Part shown: piece by piece, positions 1-12,100 of the stretch | Position numbering within the stretch: position 1 is the stretch's first letter | How the letters are laid out: each line of letters begins with the position of its first letter | NCBI GenBank assembly: GCA_030386875.1 | Contig: CM059578.1 | Location: 26,025,009 to 26,089,008 of the forward strand | Length of the DNA stretch: 64,000 nucleotides | From: Morinoia aosen | Taxonomy: Eukaryota; Arthropoda; Malacostraca; Amphipoda; Talitridae | Direction: 5' to 3' | Translations under genes and position numbers: made by a program | The notes under the pieces: model-generated | Told to the model about the DNA's origin: nothing | Database searches by the model: none | Seen by the model: only the letters and a program-made list of their open reading frames with translations

Positions 1-1390
1 ACATAAATAGATATACATGTTTCTATTTCATTTCTTTACACAAAAACCATCCGGTTAATAAATTTTATTGGACTAGCGAAATGATTCAAAAATAGATCTC
101 CCACTTACTCCAGAGGACGTCTCTGTGAATCGGATTAATGACAAATACAAGTAATGAAATTAATCGTAATTTGAGCGTATGAATCGTGGTAAAATTATCT
201 TTCTGTCCGTATGTTGTACAAGCAAATTTTGATGTTGAGTATATGTTTGTTTGCGCATTTCTGCCAAAATTTTGTAGATATTTGTCAATCATGAGTGGTA
301 ACTGGCCTACACTGTATCTCCATTTTATCCCACGTACCCATGTCCGCATGATGTTGCAGAGAATATCGAGAAGATATGATATATGATATGATATATTGAA
401 GATATATGTTTTTTTTTTTTTTTTTTTTTTGTTGTTCCTCAGCGGTAACTTGAGTTTTCTTAAAATTTCCTTTAGGAAATTAAAAAACCATTCCATTTAT
501 ACGTTTTTCGAAGTCCTTTTCTATTCCTTATCTTTCCTCAGGTTATTTCTTACGATTCATCAGAGCTTGGGCTGTCATTTTAAATATTGAAAGAGTAAGA
601 TCATTTTTCATGTCTATTAGCATTTTTCTTATATTCGTTTTCAATACGTATATATATGAATATGTGTGTTGGTGTGTGCGTGAGTATGTACGTGTGCGCA
701 CGCAAACATAAATGTTTATGTATCAGTGTAAACATGCACACGTTTCGCACACATATATGCGCACATGTACATATATCGGTTTCTATTTCTACTTTTTGCA
801 TAAAAAAGCAAAACCTCAAGACACATTACATTTTACCTAAAGCTCTGCGATCAGTTAACACTGCACCAAATTTCAGAAATAAACAAATTGATTGCGCTTG
901 CTTTATGATTTATAAATCGATCTATCACGACCCCGAAGGGCATTTCTGTGAACAGAAGAAATTAAAAAGTATAAACAGACAAAGGAAATAAAGCACTCGT
1001 GCAAAAATTATCTCTATATTTGTATGCCGAACAAGCCATGCATTTCAATTTTGAGTGTAAGTATGTTTACGCATTCCTAGATGTGCGTGCTGTGTTGCGC
1101 GATGTTCTTTACAAATTATTTCGAGACTATCTTTTCTCAATACTTGATTGTCATTTACGGTGTTGTTTCAATCTAGTACGGTGTAGCGTTTTTTTGTATT
1201 TTTCCAACTTCGATGATCTTATAAGTAATTCGAAAAATACTAAAGAATTCTTCGAAACTGCCAAGTTCTTAGTTGAAATTATCGAAGTAGGAAAAAGGCA
1301 AGAAGCGCTGTACCGGAATCTCTTGGAATATAAAATATCCAAGAGATAATATTTCTCATTTCTCATTCAACTACTCTTGACAGAGTTAAA
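1..1390. other. AT-rich intergenic sequence, no gene seen
   Basis: There is a T-tract at about 410-430 and a TG/CA-rich stretch around 660-770 that opens short frames on both strands. No domain, splice-compatible exon or RNA gene was recognised. Confidence 0.5.
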
Positions 1391-1394
1391 CTAT

Positions 1395-1830
1395 TAGCAC
1401 GACCCGTATGGTTTGTCTATTAGTACGCCTCGTATATTTTTTCTATTAATATGCCTCGTATGGTCTATCTATCTGTACACCTATGATAGTATTGTCTAAT
1501 ATTACATCTCGTATAGTTTGTCTATTATTATGCCTCGTACGGCTTATCTATTTGTACACCTCGTATGGTTTGGCAATTAGTATTCCTCGTATGGAACTTT
1601 GTTAGACTATTAGCACACCACGTGTGGTTTGTCTATTATAGTACGCCTCGTATATTATGTCTATTAATATGCCTCGTATGGTCTATCTATTTGTACACCT
1701 CTGATAGTTTATCTTTTAGCACACCTCATATAGTTTGTCGATTATTATGCCTCGTATGGCTTATCTATTTTTACACCTCGGATGGTTTGTCAATTAATAC
1801 TCCTCGTATGGATCTTTTGTTTTAGGACGT
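1395..1830. repeat. ~26-bp tandem array with a higher-order period
   Basis: About 16 diverged units built on CCTCGTATGGTTTGTCTATT. Variant units recur in the same order: the series around 1425-1598 (TATATT unit, GGTCTATC unit, TGATAG unit, TATAGTTTG unit, GGCTTATC unit, CAATTAGTA unit) reappears at about 1640-1812. That implies a segment of several units was duplicated as a block. The open frame through it (1565-1825) is a by-product. Confidence 0.8.
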
Positions 1831-1923
1831 CTTATATTAAGGAACTTTTAAAAGCCAATATGTTGGCATATGTATCTCATGTGACAACTTGGAAATAAAC
1901 GGTTTTGTTTTTGTTTTTTTGTT

Positions 1924-2232
1924 TTGTTATAGCGTGAGGTCTACCATACTGTAGCATGAGAGCTACTTCTAGCTAGTACTAGAGCGTGAGGTCTACCACA
2001 CTGTAGCATGAGATCTACCTCTAGCTAGTACTATAGCGTGAGGTCTACCACACTATGGCAAGAGATCTGCCTCTAACTAGTACTATAGCGTGAGGTTAGG
2101 CTACGTTAGGTTCCTAATGAATATTACTTGTCTCCCAACGTTCAATTTAGCGATAAACACTTAATTTTTTCATCTCAAACTGCACCTGAGTTGGTGGTAA
2201 ATGGCGGTAGACCTCCCGGTATAGTAGCCCCT
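1924..2232. mobile_element. Inverted-repeat MITE (family B, copy 1) with amplified core
   Basis: The left end reads ATAGCGTGAGGTCTACC and the right end reads GGTAGACCTCCCGGTATAGT, which are inverted relatives. The middle (TTTAGCGATAAA, CATCTCAAACTGCACCTG) matches the element at 49224-49427 in the opposite orientation. Just inside the left end, a unit of about 57 bp (GCGTGAGGTCTACC...CTCTAGCTAGTACTATA) is repeated three times at about 1930-2095; the other copy has one. It is non-autonomous, with no ORF. Confidence 0.7.
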
Positions 2233-2235
2233 AAA

Positions 2236-3300
2236 AATGTTCACTTTATCGCAGTAGCTGCCTGGTACAATCAATTGTTATGCGTGAAGCACTAAAATTT
2301 TCAGCAGCCACACGACAGCGCGGTTGCTCTCTTGGATACAGAAGTGATGAGCTCTTTCGCCATCTAAACTGCGCTAAACTGGCCTGTGAGGACCTCAGTA
2401 CGTTAACCGCTATGGGTTAAACTGGAGTTCAATATTCAACTCGAATTGAAACTCAATTATAGGTAAAAAAATTAAAATAGCAAAGATTAACTGGATCTTG
2501 CTTGCTTTCATTTAGCATTTATTAAGTTTTTATGAAATTGAATTTGTGAGTACTGCTCGGTCAGTAGCATTATGAAAATTCCCTCCGTGTACACCGGCGG
2601 CTCACATCGCAATCAAAGTCTTACAGAGCTAATCTGTGAAGATGTCGACGGGTATTTTTTTCACAATGGGTACACTGATAATTTATTATTCTGAACTTTG
2701 ATTACACTTTGTTATTCCGAGTGCGTCGAGTACGGCGAGTGTATAAAGAAATTGCAACCATTTGTTCTGTGTGGTCATAACGAGTTATTCAACAATTTAT
2801 AAAATGATATTTTTTTGAAGTATCTTGCGTAAATATTCTTTGCAAAGTCATGCAAAAAGCATGAGAAAGTCATGCAAAGTCATGTCATAAAGTCATGCAA
2901 AAAGCTGCAGTGAAAATTATTTGGATGCTCAGTGCACCGAAAATGATTTGTTCTTTGGTGAATTCTCTCAAATTCCTAGAACATCAATTCATCTTTCGTA
3001 ATAAGCATTCGACATCTAACCAATTTGAAACTCTTGGTTCAACGGACGGCTTTGCTGGCACACTGGTAGCTCATGAAATGAAGTTGGTGAAATGAAACTT
3101 ATATTAATTTAGCTTTGGTGTTTAATAGTGTTGATAATAACTACCGTTAGCTCGTACATCAGGTATAGTATATTCAAATTTTTAAACTGGAGTCATAAGT
3201 TTAATATACAAAGCAAAGAATATCATGACACCATCCAGCCGGCTTGAGTAACTTCTTAAACAGTAAAATTTACCCAATTTTAATTACGGCCCACTACGAA
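2236..3300. other. Intergenic stretch with a dispersed hairpin repeat
   Basis: No gene was seen. Positions 2519-2586 are homologous to 62653-62721 and contain a small hairpin (TACTG...CAGTA). Around 2840-2905 there are short iterations of GTCATGCAAA. Confidence 0.45.
2519..2586 (+). repeat. Dispersed repeat, copy 1 (partner at 62.65 kb)
   Basis: Shares TTTATGAAA...TGA, a GTCGGTCAG-like core (CTCGGTCAGTAGCATTAT here) and AAAATTCCCTC with 62653-62721 in the same orientation. The core folds as TACTG-loop-CAGTA. Homology fades downstream of CCCTC, so this may be one end of an element. Confidence 0.6.
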
Positions 3301-3304
3301 ATGA

Positions 3305-3795
3305 AGCGGCAGCCTACCATGAATTATGGTAGGCCCACCATAATTCACTCTAAATAAGGGCCAACCACAAAATTGCAGAATAGTGTACCGTGAACTATGG
3401 CCAACCATGAAAAAGGAATGGCCTATTGTAAATTGTGGCCAACCACAAAATGTAAGAACAGCCTATCATGAATTGTGGCCTACCACAAAATGTCTCAGCC
3501 TATCATGAATTGTGGCCTACCACAAAATGTCTCAGCCTATCATGAATTGAGGCCTACCACAAAATGTCTCAGCCTATCATGAATTGTGGCCTACCACAAA
3601 ATGTTTCAGCCTATCATGAATTGTGGCCTACCACAAAATGTCGCATAGCCTATCATGAATTGTAGCCTACCACAAAATATCGCATAGCCTATCATGAATT
3701 GTGGCGTACCACAAAATGTACCATCGCCTATCATGAATTGTGGCCTACAACAAAAGGTACCATAGCTTACTATAAATTGTGGTCTACGTTCAATT
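3305..3795. repeat. 37-40-bp tandem array, each unit with a hairpin
   Basis: About 12 copies of a 37-bp unit (AGCCTATCATGAATTGTGG plus CCTACCACAAAATGTC). Later units lengthen to about 40 bp through a CGCAT or CCAT insertion. Most units contain TTGTGG-CCTA-CCACAA, a 6-bp stem with a 4-nt loop. The minus-strand open frame 3606-3830 is a by-product of the repeat. Confidence 0.85.
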
Positions 3796-3839
3796 GGAAC
3801 AATGGCCGGGGATGAAATTGTGTCGATCATGAACTAAAA

Positions 3840-6300
3840 ACAAGAGTAATTTGAAACTCATGCTTTCTTAATGTTGAGGCAAAACTTATTAGACTGAGTA
3901 CTAGAGTTAGAGACAGACAATCGATTTGTGATCTACTCTGAGCATGTACACTGATAAGAATATGTTAAAAATGGCTGTTGTGTCCAAAAAATATCATTGA
4001 ACGCTGTTCGGCAAAGTGCTGCACAAGAGACCGGAATAACGGTAAAATATTCATGTAACTGCCGCTGTCACTAGTTCTGGGTCGCTTAAACTTGATATTT
4101 TACTGAGCTCGTGTTTTACAGAAAAGTAAAATGCTCTTCTGTTTACAAGCGACAATTTTAAATGGAATGCTACGATGCACTTCATGTCTGCTCCCTAAAA
4201 TGGTATTTTTAGAAAATTGTAATTCTATGCAACGTTTCCGGGTTTCTCTTGTTGGTGCGACTTAACTAATAGTCCTATGTTGTATATTTTCACACAGTTT
4301 TCCTCTGGGTGACTGACCCTTTTCGTGAAAAAATTACGTCGCTGCCTCAACACTGATGAAGAATAAGGTTTTTCACTTTGAACTATCTACTCAGTTTACC
4401 GGTTATACATGAATACTTGTGCTAAATTTTCTCAGTCTTCTAAATCGGATCACAAATAAGAAAACTGGTAAGGCTGCTTTGAAAAGATCAAAACAAAAAA
4501 ATATTAACTCACCAAAATGAGAGGCGCAAACGTTTGTCGTAAAATTAGCGCTCTCAAGTGATCTTCGACTTCACTTGGTATCGCAACATCGATAATATTC
4601 TACCAATACCTTCGATGTTTCTTCACAAATTTCCTCTTTCAAGGAGATATACTTCTGAACTCGCATTGATAATCTGATCTGTAGTGATATTAGTTGCGTG
4701 GTGTGTGTTTGAGAACTTTAAGTTGACTTTGAAATTACTGGTTGTCACGATGAATGGATGATGACGCAGGCGGGAAGTTTTCAGGATGCTCTTGGTTTCG
4801 CCTAAGGAAAATAAAAAAATAAGAACTTTTTTTAAATGATCGCTGAATTTGGTTACACAACCTGATTTTACAATTGAGTTAAAATAAAAGACTCCAGTTT
4901 TTTAACACACAAACCAGGATAACTGTCATTAAACCTGTGTTTCACTGAAAATATTGTTGTTCGACTTTCAATTGTTAGTACCAGTAGAACATGATGAGTA
5001 AGAGTACTATTCAACGATTTTTGAGACCATTGTGAACTTCAATACACTTTTTTAACCCAACCTCCTAATTCCTAAGAAATTTGAAATGAAACTAACTCCC
5101 AACTTTAAGCTAACTCATGCTCTGCGCCATGTCACATCAGGTGCCATTTTCTTCCTTCGATCAGAACGGTATATTAATATGACGAAAACGTTCCTAATCT
5201 CAACAAGTACTCCAATGTTTTTCCATTTTCTCGCATAACTCTGCTTTAACTGACTGTAAAGAATATCATGAGTCATAATTATTGGTGACAATTGTCAGGT
5301 AACTTATTTCACATCATCTATAGTTTCACATTTAACCTCTAATAACATAGGTACAACGTTATTTTCCTAAAATTTGCGGAAACTTATGAGAATCTTATTG
5401 AGAAGAATTTCAGTTAGAAACTTATTGAGGGACTTGAAATTTTAGGAACAGTTTTTTTCCATATTTCTTGCTTCAAGAGATGAATTTATTCGCTCGGTTG
5501 TTCCTAGATTTGACCCACGTTCTTTGGGTTCAGGCTTTCACAGCCAGCGTCTCTCTCCGAACTTATGAGAGCCTCACGGCACCTCGCAGAGCAGACTGGT
5601 GCCGCTCTGAATGCCACATCGGCTTTCAATGAACTCAGTCTTTGAAACGTCGTTCTACTCGCTGGAATGTACCCACCTGTGTCTAGCTTGGAAGCTAGTT
5701 TGGAACTGGGATGTGAGTTGACATAGATGTTAATTTTTAATGGTTTTATGCGCGTTTGAAACAAACTTCGATCGAATTAAAAGGGACCTAAATCTAATTT
5801 TAGCTCGCAAATTTAACTGTAGTAAATGAGAATGTTTTCAAAATTAGACTCAATTGGAATGTAATAAAACAGAATCGTCGACCAAAGGCAAACGTTGCTC
5901 TCTTTTGTTGGGTCACCAATATGAAGAAAATAAAAGTGTTAGATTTATTAGATTTATTCGAATAAAGGTCTTTAGTCAATGGAATTTGACGCGTGAAAGG
6001 ATATTGCAAAATAGAGTGAATGCGCTCGCGAAAATACGAAAACTAATTTTCATACGGAACGAATATCGAAGATTTCATATATTCTTTACTGAATACTGAT
6101 CATCCATGTGGACTGAAATGCAAAATGCAAGGCCAGGAAAGAGGAAATTTCATGTCATTTCAAGCCGAAGTGCTGTAAGAGAACAGGTCCGTTTGTTCTC
6201 AAAAGCATGGCTTGCTACAAGCAGGAATATTTTTTTAAATACGAAATCACTGAATCTGAAAACCAACGACTATATCACGTTTCTAAATAAAAATCAGTCA
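3840..6300. other. Intergenic sequence, no gene recognised
   Basis: A somewhat GC-richer block at about 5490-5760 opens an 86-codon minus-strand frame. Its translation resembles nothing I recognise, and no splice or promoter context supports it. Small frames at 5854-6339 are also unsupported. Confidence 0.45.
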
Positions 6301-6304
6301 TCAA

Positions 6305-6560
6305 TATTCTTCCTTTTCAAAATAAAAACAAATTATTGAGCATAATTTTCTTCCTTTTCAAAAAATAAAAACAAACTATTGAGCAGAATTTTCTTCATTT
6401 TCAAAATAAAAAACAAACTATTGAGCAAAATTTTCCTCACTTTCAAAATAAAAACAAATTATTTAGCAAAATTTTCTTCCCTTTCGAAATAAAAAACAAA
6501 CTATTAAGGTAAATTGTTTTCCTTTTCAAAGTTAAAAACAAACCATTGTGCAAAATCGAA
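6305..6560. repeat. ~54-bp tandem array
   Basis: Five imperfect copies of TTTTCTTCCTTTTCAAAATA followed by AAAACAAACTATTGAGCAAAA. Copies vary in A-run length and at single bases. Confidence 0.85.
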
Positions 6561-6564
6561 TGCG

Positions 6565-9060
6565 TCATCTTATGATGATCAAAAACTTAAAGGTTGCCAT
6601 AAACACAGGATTTAAGTCCTATCCTTTTGTCTACCATAATATTCACGAGTTTCTCACAAGAAATAACTCAGTGCTGTTCAAAGTCAATTTACTAAAGAAC
6701 TCAAACTTTGGCGAAATATTTTGACAATAATATAGATAAGATTTTACTTACATTTAGTCAATTAGTGCATTCCATAGATCAATTATTTGTTTCCCTTCCA
6801 CAATGATCTGACAACTTTGAAGAAAATCCCATTACATGAAGCATTTTCTCATTTTATGAACCTTGCTTCATTTGTACTATTTTCCCTTGAAATTCTTGAT
6901 TAACGCTATTGTTCAAATCATCAAATGGTATACTGTACATTGGCTCATTTTCCATTTCAATTTTTTTAATTTCACACAAGGCGAGGTACCTTTACAGAGC
7001 AGGATCTCCACTTAAACACAGGACTTATTCAAACACCCTTATGTTATGGAAAACTCCTGCAGTGAGATAGTCAAGTCGTTACTATAATGGAATACCTTTA
7101 AATTCGCTCAGGTTTTTAATTGATGATAAATTCTACAGAACACGATTTTCCAGAATTTTTGGGGAAAATGAACAACATACAAGAGGATAAAATACACCTA
7201 TTTTCTTGAACAGGTACACGTACAAAGCTGATGAAATCTCATCATTGTACCAACATAAAGCTGGGTTCTCTACAGTGGTAACGCTAAAAAATCAAAGGGC
7301 ACATTAGGCGGATGACTATCACGAAAGTGTGATTTGACCCTTGTAAGATAAATATCTAAATTAATTAAATAATTATTTGACTGACTAATTAATTTATTTT
7401 TCAAATTAAATTAAACTGTGAATCTGGAACAGGTTTAAGAACAAATCATACGTTTTACAGCGTGGCAAAGATGTACCATTCGTACAGGCTGTGAAGTTTC
7501 TCGAGGTTTTTTTTCTTAAGTTTTAGTTTCATTTATTGTAGCGTAAGGTTTTCCTTGATATTTTTTGGCCTAGGTTATGATAGTCTCCGGAAGAGTTTCG
7601 GACCCTTAAGAAAAAAAGACTAAAAAACACGGCTTTGTTGCAGGAGTGGCAAACTGTTCATCTAATGGGAAGAAATTCAGTAATTACGATATGATCGAAC
7701 TTTTTGATTTAGCCTCAAAAGGAAACTGCATTTTTTGCTGAGAGATACCTCGGAGAAGAAATTATTCATTTGCTATTTCCAGATATAGCAACGTATTAAA
7801 GTGCGTTACGATGTTGAAAGGGGAATTTTTTGTCTATTCAGAGTCAATTTTATCGTTTCCACTGGGAATTTTTTTGAAAGAAAGGATTCATTTCTGAAGT
7901 ATTGCTCTCTGGGTAATATTTCTTGCAGCTGTGTGGAATATCTTCTGCTCGTAGGTTTGTACCTTCACTAAAATATAAAAGTTGGGCATCATTTTTAACA
8001 CCAAATATTAAGTACAAATGCCAAATCAAATTGTTATGAAATAATGATGTTTTAAATTATTTTGAACACCGAATTTTCAGTACAAATGCCAAAGATCTCA
8101 TTAAAATATCTCTCAACCTTATTTTTTTTCATTATTACAATAAAACGTTGTTTGATTTTCATTTATACCTTTGTCTAACTCGTTTTCGTCGGAATTTTTT
8201 TCAAATGCGTTTCTTAACATAACGCATTCGTTTTATCATTAAAAATCCGCAGAAATATATTTCGTCTTTGATTTCCAAATATGCTCCCCAAATGATAAAC
8301 CTGAAAATATGAACAGTTAATTTGTATTTTTGCATTAATACTCATAATGTACCCGGTGATATTTAGATGTTCGGACGACGAGGAGCACTGTGGAGCTGTA
8401 CAATTGCTTAGTTAAATCGTCTAGTTAATACACATGAAATACTATGAATGAAAGATGACACAATAAACCTAATTTCAGACCAAGCACCAAGAATTGCAAA
8501 ATAATTGTTGACGATATCATGAAGAGAAATTTGTGAAGAACGTCATTATATATACCAACAAATTTATAAATGCTTTTTCACAAAGAATCCAGGTATTGCA
8601 CAGAATAAATACCTACGTCACATCAAAGACCATTGATGAGTTGCTTTGAAGAAAGTTATAAACGAGCTCTCGGAGGCCCCTGAACATCTAGCACTTATAT
8701 TTACCCACAATATTTATGGTGTCATCCCAAAGAAAGAACTCTTTAATGATGCACGAAACAACTCAAGACCAAGAAATTTATTCCTCTATAAAGATGAGGC
8801 ATCATTTATGGCTCAAAAAAGAAGATTAAACAATTCATTGTCCTCAGGAATCAATTTCCGAAAATTGTAATCACATCAGCAATAACTTCTTCAAAGTCAC
8901 TCGTTCCCCATGCAATATGACCATAAATTACCTCGTGTTATAAGAACTGAAAGTATAAATAATTTGAAAATTTGACCTCATCTAACCTAAATGAAGGTAG
9001 ATGCTGATGAATAACAACTTTCTTCGTTTTTTGTCGAACTCGACGATTTTCTTCTTTTTT
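6565..9060. other. Sequence downstream of the receptor gene; no other gene seen
   Basis: The stop codon of the chemoreceptor gene lies just to the right, so its 3' UTR should run leftwards from 9067. The remaining sequence is AT-rich with no recognised exon. An open frame at 8646-8870 (plus) has no recognisable similarity. Confidence 0.4.
8777..8782 (-). promoter_or_regulatory. Candidate polyadenylation signal AATAAA for the chemoreceptor gene
   Basis: TTTATT on the plus strand is AATAAA on the minus strand, about 285 nt beyond the stop codon at 9068. This hexamer is common by chance in AT-rich DNA, so it is only a candidate. Confidence 0.3.
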
Positions 9061-9067
9061 GCGAAGT

Positions 9068-9127
9068 TCAGTCACTCTCGTAGAGCTGCAGCATCACCGC
9101 CACTACAGTGAAAAGGTATTGCCCGTC
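9068..9127 (-). CDS. Chemoreceptor exon 9 (TM7 and C-terminus)
   Basis: Acceptor TTTATCTCAG|GACGG, phase 0, then 19 codons and a TGA: GQYLFTVVAVMLQLYESD. The aromatic residue, hydrophobic run and QL correspond to the C-terminal TYhhhhhQF signature in a degenerate form (Gln for Thr, Leu for Phe, longer hydrophobic run). The length and position of this last short exon match the family. Confidence 0.78.
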   Translation of the reverse strand, partial: DGQYLFTVVAVMLQLYESD

Positions 9128-12100
9128 CTGAGATAAATGTTACAATTTAGACACTCATGTTAGTTATCGTGAACTAAAATACATTCCTTAAGAACCCATG
9201 GAAATCATTTTACATTTTACATACGCTAAAAATAGATTCAGGAGAGGGAGTGGAAAAATATTTTAGATGGATTGGAATTACATATATCCTAAGGCAACAT
9301 AAAACTGAAATTATTTCATTTACAACGCCTTTATACAGAGTGTCCGCTAAAAACGTCACCGATTAAAAAGATTTGGTTTGTAAAATATCATATCAGTACC
9401 AGAAGATTGACATAGCTTTCATTGCAAAGAGCAGGATTTAAAGTTGTATTTTATTTTGATAATTTTGACATACCTTTCGAATGAATGTAACATTCATCAC
9501 AAAAATTTATGTTATCCAGCAATATTTGATCCGAACTGCTCCTATTTTTAATTATGCGGAAAAATAATAACCTCCGATTTCTATTCTGCGGTGAGATTTC
9601 TTGATGACATTACATTTTATATGGTTTCAAATGATTTCGTTTTTCTTTTAATAAAATGAAAAGTAGTTTTATTTACCCGTGTCTCAGGTGATGATTTTCT
9701 CTCTAATCTCGTTTTATCATCGCTGATTAATAGCCTAACAATTTTAATTTTTTCCTTAACTTTTGTTGAGTCAAATAAATCAAATAATCGATACAAAATA
9801 AAACTAAAATTCCTGCTCTTTACAATAACATCTATATCTATCTAACATCAGCCTTCTAGCACTCATATTTTTCAAACTGCAACATTTTTTAAAATCGGCT
9901 ACTTCTTTAGCGGAATACGTCAACTGTATTCCACCAAATTGTTCATCTAGAAATGTTTACATTCAACTCAGATTTTATGAAAGTGCTATAGCGTGACCAA
10001 AGAATCCAGCGTCCTCGAGAAGGTCGCAATCTCAACTAAAAAGATTTGTGCATCGTTCACTTTCTTGTCGTCCCGATACAAGCAAGTTAACATGATTCTC
10101 TATTTGGGACCTATACATTCAGCGCAGAGGAGAAACCAAAAACTGTTGCTAAAACTCCCACTACCAAACTTCTTAGAAGTATGATAGATAGTGTCAGAGG
10201 ATGAATTCTCTCTTTAAAATTGATTTATAAAACATTTACTGCTGTTATTACCTAACCATCAAGATATCGAATCGAATTTTAAGCATATCGCTATTTAAAT
10301 GTTTTTCTGCAATATTCATTAGGGTAAATTGTGAAAATACGAATGAACAACAGATAACTTGCCAAATTATTTTTAAGATTAGGAATGATCATTTTTGCAT
10401 TATTTTTTTCTTTTTCAAACATCGTATATTATATCCTGTAAGATGAATTGTGAAAATAAAAACGAATAACAGATAACCTGCCCAATTATCTGTTGTTCTA
10501 TTTGAATGAGATTCTAGGAATGATTATTTTTACATTTGTTTGCTTTATTTCAAACAACGATTATGATGTCCTGTTGATTGGGGGGGGGGGGGTCGCATTT
10601 TATATAATCTTAAAATGATTAGTTTGCTCTATTTCGAACATCGTATATGATATCCTGTTGGTAAGAGGTCGCATTTTATATAATCTTACAATGATTAGTT
10701 TGCTCTTTTTCAAACATCGTATATGATATCCTGTTGGTAAGAGTTCGAATTTTATATAATCTTAAAGTGTTGGGTAATTCCATTACCTGCCAGAACGCTT
10801 CTAAGGTGAAACGAACAACGTTTGCCGCGGAGTAGTACACCGTCTCCGAAACGACGTCGAGAAATAGCGAAATCTGAAGGTAGAATAAAATTTTTACGTC
10901 ATGTATCGAGGAAAAATGACTGATTTATTGATGTCAATCCAATAATGACTTCATTGTTTTAGAGAGAGACAGTAAATACTAGTTTTAGAGAGAGACAGTA
11001 AATACTAATTCTGCAGAAAATCCTGCACTCTTTTGTACAAGACAAAATTGAGTGATACTGTGGTATGAGTACTCATTGTAAGGTTTCAATTGTTAAAATA
11101 AAGGACGTCTTGGTAGTGAAGTTTCCATTTTTTCAAAATTTTGGGATCATTAAAAATACATCGTTCCCCTGATGACGGCTAGAGCTAATCTAGCCGAAAG
11201 CTTGGGTCAAAAAATTAAATTTGTCTTTGCTGATCCCAAAATTTTGAAAAAATGGAAAAATTGTAAGGTTTGTTGATGTCAATTTATTCATTTAAGCATT
11301 AAAAGTTTGAGGGAAACTAGGAACCATTTGGAATCAATTTTTTAAGTAAATATGAAAAAGCCACATGGAAAATTCTTTCTTTGTCAATTTGAACTCACCT
11401 CAGTTTCAGCATCTTCGTCGCGACATTCCGTAGACTGGATGATGCCCTTCGTGAGGTTCATCTTTGTAAATTGAACCGAATGTTACTGATGCAAGTGCAA
11501 ATCTTTTCACCATTTGATACAGATATTAAAAGGATAAATTACAGCCAATTTCCCACACATATGGTGAACATGGACGGTAAAGATTAGATGAGGTTCCTGC
11601 AAAGGCCAAAAATACGCCAAAAACTCTTGCTATTAATCACATAATGAAAGTGTCTCAATGATACTTCGTTTGTAAGTCACGGCCATTTTACCTCTCTCAG
11701 GGTGTACATGGCAGGTTGAAAATTAATGAAGTTTCAGCAAATTCAAATAATACTCTAGGAGCGCTTATTAATCAGGTCATGAATGTATCCCACTCCCTGC
11801 CCTTGCTACCCTTGTCCGAAAAATACACTGCACAGCTCCACAAGAGACGTTCAGCTCATTGCGTTAAGTGCATCTACATGTACATACATAGTGAAGTTCT
11901 GTAATTCTCCAGTGAAGTTCTGTAATTCTCCAGAAATCAAAATCAGAGATGCTTCTTTCCGAACCGATTTCAGATGAAATGTCCTTCGGGAGTGAGATCA
12001 GACTATTATTAAAATGGGTGACTCTATTTACTTCAAATTAATTTTTACTTATTTAATTTTCAGGCCTCTTGAACAATTTGATGCATCGTAGTTCAATATC

